From positions 1 through 52,500 of the forward strand of contig JACVTC010000191.1 in the NCBI GenBank assembly GCA_016946835.1: a DNA stretch of 52,500 bases. The letters run 5' to 3'. The DNA is from Neocallimastix lanati (nom. inval.). Taxonomy: Eukaryota > Neocallimastigomycota > Neocallimastigomycetes > Neocallimastigales > Neocallimastigaceae. Both the position numbers and the translations under genes were made by a program. This document shows, piece by piece, positions 49,139 through 52,500 of the stretch. Within the stretch, counting starts at the first letter, position 1. The number at the start of each line of letters is the position of its first letter. The notes below the pieces were generated by a model. It was not told the DNA's origin, searched no databases, and saw only the letters and a program-made list of their open reading frames with translations.

Positions 49139-51812
49139 GTTGATAGTAATAATAATAATAATTATCAATAGTAATAATAATAATAGATAAAAAGAGAATA
49201 AATGTAAATAAAAATTAATTAAAACTAATAATTATTATCATTTTTATAATTATATTTATATATATATATATTATGTTTTCTAAATAAATAAAGGTAAACG
49301 ATAAGATTGTTGGATTTATGTCCATGAGAAGTAATATTGAATACTCTTCTTTATTTGAAAATTTTGATTTAGATATGTATGAAACATTATTTAATGGTAA
49401 GGATAATTTTTAAAGGAACAAATAAATTAATAATATTAATAATAATAATAATAATAATTAAATATTGTAATAAATAATTCATATAATATTTTTTTTCATT
49501 GAATGATTATTTTACCACAATAAAAAAAACAAAACAAAAAAAAAAACTAAAGATATGTATGAAGTAGAAATAGATGAAGAAATATTAAAAAATATCAGTT
49601 TACATGATATAAATAATCATTTAAAAAAGGAATCTCAAACAACTGAAAATAAAGAAAAAGATAAAAAAGACACCACTGATAGTATAAATTCATTAACTAC
49701 TTCAACGAACGATAATACTAATAATAATAGTGATAATAATAACGATACTACTAATCAAAGTGTAGAATCAATTCATGATAAATCAAATTCCAAAGTGAAT
49801 ATTAAAGAAGAAAGTAACGAGGTCGACACTCCCTCAAATAATCCAGTGGATGAATTAGTAGAAAAACAAGATGAAATTAAGGTTGAAGAAGAGAAGAAGA
49901 CAGAGGAAGATTTTCCTAATGACTGTACTGAAAGTATTGAAAGTACTATTGATCTTAAAAAGATGGCTTATTTAAGTAATGCCATATGTATTAATCTTTT
50001 TTATATTGATGAATGTTACTCTTTCTATTCCAATGAATTTTTAAAGGTAAATAAATTAAAAATAATAATGATGAAAAAAAAAAAAAAATTAAAAAAAATT
50101 TTTTTTTTATTAATTGTTAAATTAATATTTATTAGTTAAACTTTTGAAGATTGAAATAATAATAAAAATTTTTTTTTAAAAAAAAAAAATATATATCTTC
50201 TTTTTAATATTAAATTTAAATCTAGGCGGCATTTAATTTATATCCTGATAAGGAGTATTGCTTAATTAGTGTACCAACTAAAGAATTATATATTCCTCTA
50301 TTTAATAATATGTCAGCAGTGGATTATCGAGAAAATGTTAATATTAGACATTCATTATATATTTGTCACCGTGAAAGTACTCTAAACATCATTCAGGTAC
50401 GTCGTGGAGAGGAGAAAGATCTTAAAGAAATTGATAAGTTAATATGTGACATGCCTGAATATAATAAATTAGCTCATCAACTTAAAATGTCCATCCTTTC
50501 CATGAGTAATGATACCGAAATAAATTATAAAACAGGTAAAAAAAAAAAAAAAAAAAAGAAATATATGAAATTATTTATTTTATTTTAATTATTTTTTTTT
50601 TTATTTCATAAGATACTCTTTTATAATTATAATAAAATAAATTTATTATTATTATTATTATTTCTATATTTTATTTTATATATTTGTTTATTAATTTTTA
50701 ACTTTTTTTTTTTTATTTTTATTTTTATTTTAATCTATTTTTTCTCAATAAAGTATTTTATGTTGCTGAATGTTTGGGTATGATTGTTGGATTTGCCATT
50801 TTAAATAGACATAGTGATCCTAATGCATTAATTGAGCAATTTAATATTGAGAAATACTGTTCCAAAGCAAATCATCATTTCTCCAAAAATGATGAATTTA
50901 TATTATCCTATATTATAATGAATCCTTTATATGAAAATAAAGCGAGATATTTCCTTGAAGTAAATATATATATACACTCTTTATCCATACTAATATATTA
51001 TGAAAAAAACTTTATTATTAAAATATATTAATTATATTATTTTTATTAATATTATTATTATTAATATTAATATTATTATTAATATTATTTTTTTTTCCCA
51101 ATGCATTATCATCATCATAATAATTTTATTCTTTTTTCTTTTAATTAATAAAAAAAAAAAAAAAGGAAATAATGAGACTATCAGATATAGAATGTTTAAT
51201 ACATACATTTAATGAATCTTTTGATTTTTCAACTCATAAAATTATTACAAAAGAATTTGTTCCAATTAAAAGAAGAAAACAGTAAAATATATATATATTT
51301 ATTTTATTTTATTTTATTTTATTTTATTTATTTTTATTTTTTTTTTTTATTATTTTTTTATTTAAAAATAATAATAATAAAATTAAATAAATGACTTAAT
51401 TATAATATTAATACTCATATATAACCATTTATTATTAACAATTAAAAATAATATATATGTATATATATATTATTATTATTATTATTAATATTAATATTTT
51501 CATATTAAATATTAAAAAGAATACAATATGTAGATAATAAAAGAGATATAAATACTGTCGCGAATCACCTAAATTATAATATATCGTTAATTACTACTAA
51601 TCTTTTATACGAACCAAAGGTAAATAAAATAATATTATAAAAGTAAAAAAAAAAAGAAAAAAAAAAATAAGAATAAAAACAAATAAAATACATCTTTATA
51701 TAACATATATATATATTTATATAAGAATAAATTAGATAGAATTATTAATATTTTTTTTTTATTTTTAATATTATAATTTTATATTATTCTATTTTTTTAA
51801 ATTTATTTATTG

Positions 51813-51851
<39 letters not shown>

Positions 51852-52076
51852 TGGAATTTTAATTTAAAGTTTACAATTAATACAAGAATTATAGTGGTTG
51901 GGGCATCAGATACAGGAATTTCATTTTTGGAAACATTGATTTATGTAAGTTAATCTATTAATGAATGTATATATATATAAATAAATAAAAAATTTTATAT
52001 ATTATTCTTAATAAAAATAATTAATATATATTAATTTTATTAATATATATTATAAAAATTTATTTATTTATTTAAT

Positions 52077-52141
<65 letters not shown>

Positions 52142-52356
52142 GAAATCACATTATCTATTTAATAATTTAGTTTTAGTTTCTAGCAAAGATACCTATAAAA
52201 GTAAGGAATGTCCATATGCTGTAGATAAAATGAATTATTCCGTTCATGAGTAAGTTATTTTTATCATTATTATTATTTTTATTATTATTATTAATTTTTT
52301 TTTTTTTTTAATTGTTTTTGTTTTTGTTTTTATTTTTATTTTTATTTTAATTTTTA

Positions 52357-52387
<31 letters not shown>

Positions 52388-52500
52388 TTATTTTATTTTT
52401 ATTTTTATTTTTATTTTTATTTTTATTTTTATTTTTATTTTTATTTTTATTTTTATTTTTATTTTTATTTTTATTTTTATTTTTATTTTTATTTTTATTT
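47463..52500 (+). CDS. CFAP61: CFAP61 homolog, 5' part (12 exons seen, runs off the window)
   Basis: Exons: 47463-47593, 47788-47941, 48212-48649, 48836-48919, 49294-49396, 49553-50046, 50226-50535, 50754-50959, 51166-51281, 51520-51619, 51870-51944, 52143-52249. All 11 complete introns are GT-AG and in phase, giving 772 codons so far. CFAP61/FAP61 belongs to the calmodulin- and spoke-associated complex at the radial-spoke base of motile axonemes. The N-terminus (ITLRRASINDIDDIYKLIRK) and repeated GNAT-like cores (QIIGFISVSLS, KIVGFMSMRS, GMIVGFAILN) match the family's acetyltransferase-like region. RIRKARVEDCDDL-like and QVRRGEEKDLKEIDKLI mark further repeats. RIIVVGASDTGISFLETLIY (exon 11) starts the dinucleotide-binding oxidoreductase-like half. 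Exon 6 carries an Asn/Thr/Ser/Glu-rich insertion of roughly 100 residues. The window ends in intron 12. Confidence 0.93.
52310..52500. repeat. (ATTTTT)n repeat in CFAP61 intron 12
   Basis: T-rich sequence becomes an almost pure TTTTTA hexanucleotide tract that continues to the end of the window. It lies inside the intron that starts at 52250. Confidence 0.93.

Overview
This is an extremely AT-rich, intron-rich eukaryotic window full of 15-45 nt A or T runs, ATT/ATTTT microsatellites, asparagine-rich protein tracts and decayed retroelements. It carries a spliced CFAP61 gene (an axonemal radial-spoke protein), so the organism almost certainly builds motile flagella. With the Ty3 and Ty1/copia relics and a fungal-looking adenosine deaminase, this best fits an anaerobic gut fungus (Neocallimastigomycota, which swim as zoospores). 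A non-flagellated AT-rich amoebozoan such as Dictyostelium fits poorly. The genus cannot be read from the sequence.

Layout. 1-8 kb: no recognisable gene; microsatellites, a 37-bp minisatellite, and less AT-rich islands that look like old LTRs. 8.0-9.7 kb (minus): a five-exon gene for an Asn-rich protein with a possible helix-turn-helix region, including an apparent 5-nt microexon. 11.7-20.9 kb: a degenerate Ty3/gypsy element on the minus strand. A 206-bp MITE sits in its 3' LTR and a 2.9-kb Mutator-like (MULE) element sits in its 5' LTR, each with target duplications and each with an empty site in the other LTR. 21.5-23.5 kb (plus): a two-exon ADGF/ADA2-type adenosine deaminase. 24-36 kb: gene-poor, with a small frameshifted ORF, an 80-aa membrane ORF, at least four Ty1/copia relics, an unidentified relic and another MITE. 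38.4-40.2 kb (plus): a 614-aa secreted acidic repeat protein.

The most informative part is 40.9-52.5 kb. I reconstructed two multi-exon genes by hand. One is a 13-exon minus-strand gene for an 809-aa NSUN7-like protein whose methyltransferase cysteine motifs are both altered. The other is a plus-strand CFAP61 homolog (12 exons seen, running off the window). They are divergent, with start codons 1.2 kb apart. Both families are linked to flagellar or sperm motility in animals, so this may be a co-regulated flagellar gene pair with a putative pseudoenzyme. Co-regulation and the pseudoenzyme status are inferences; the exon models come directly from open frames and GT-AG sites.
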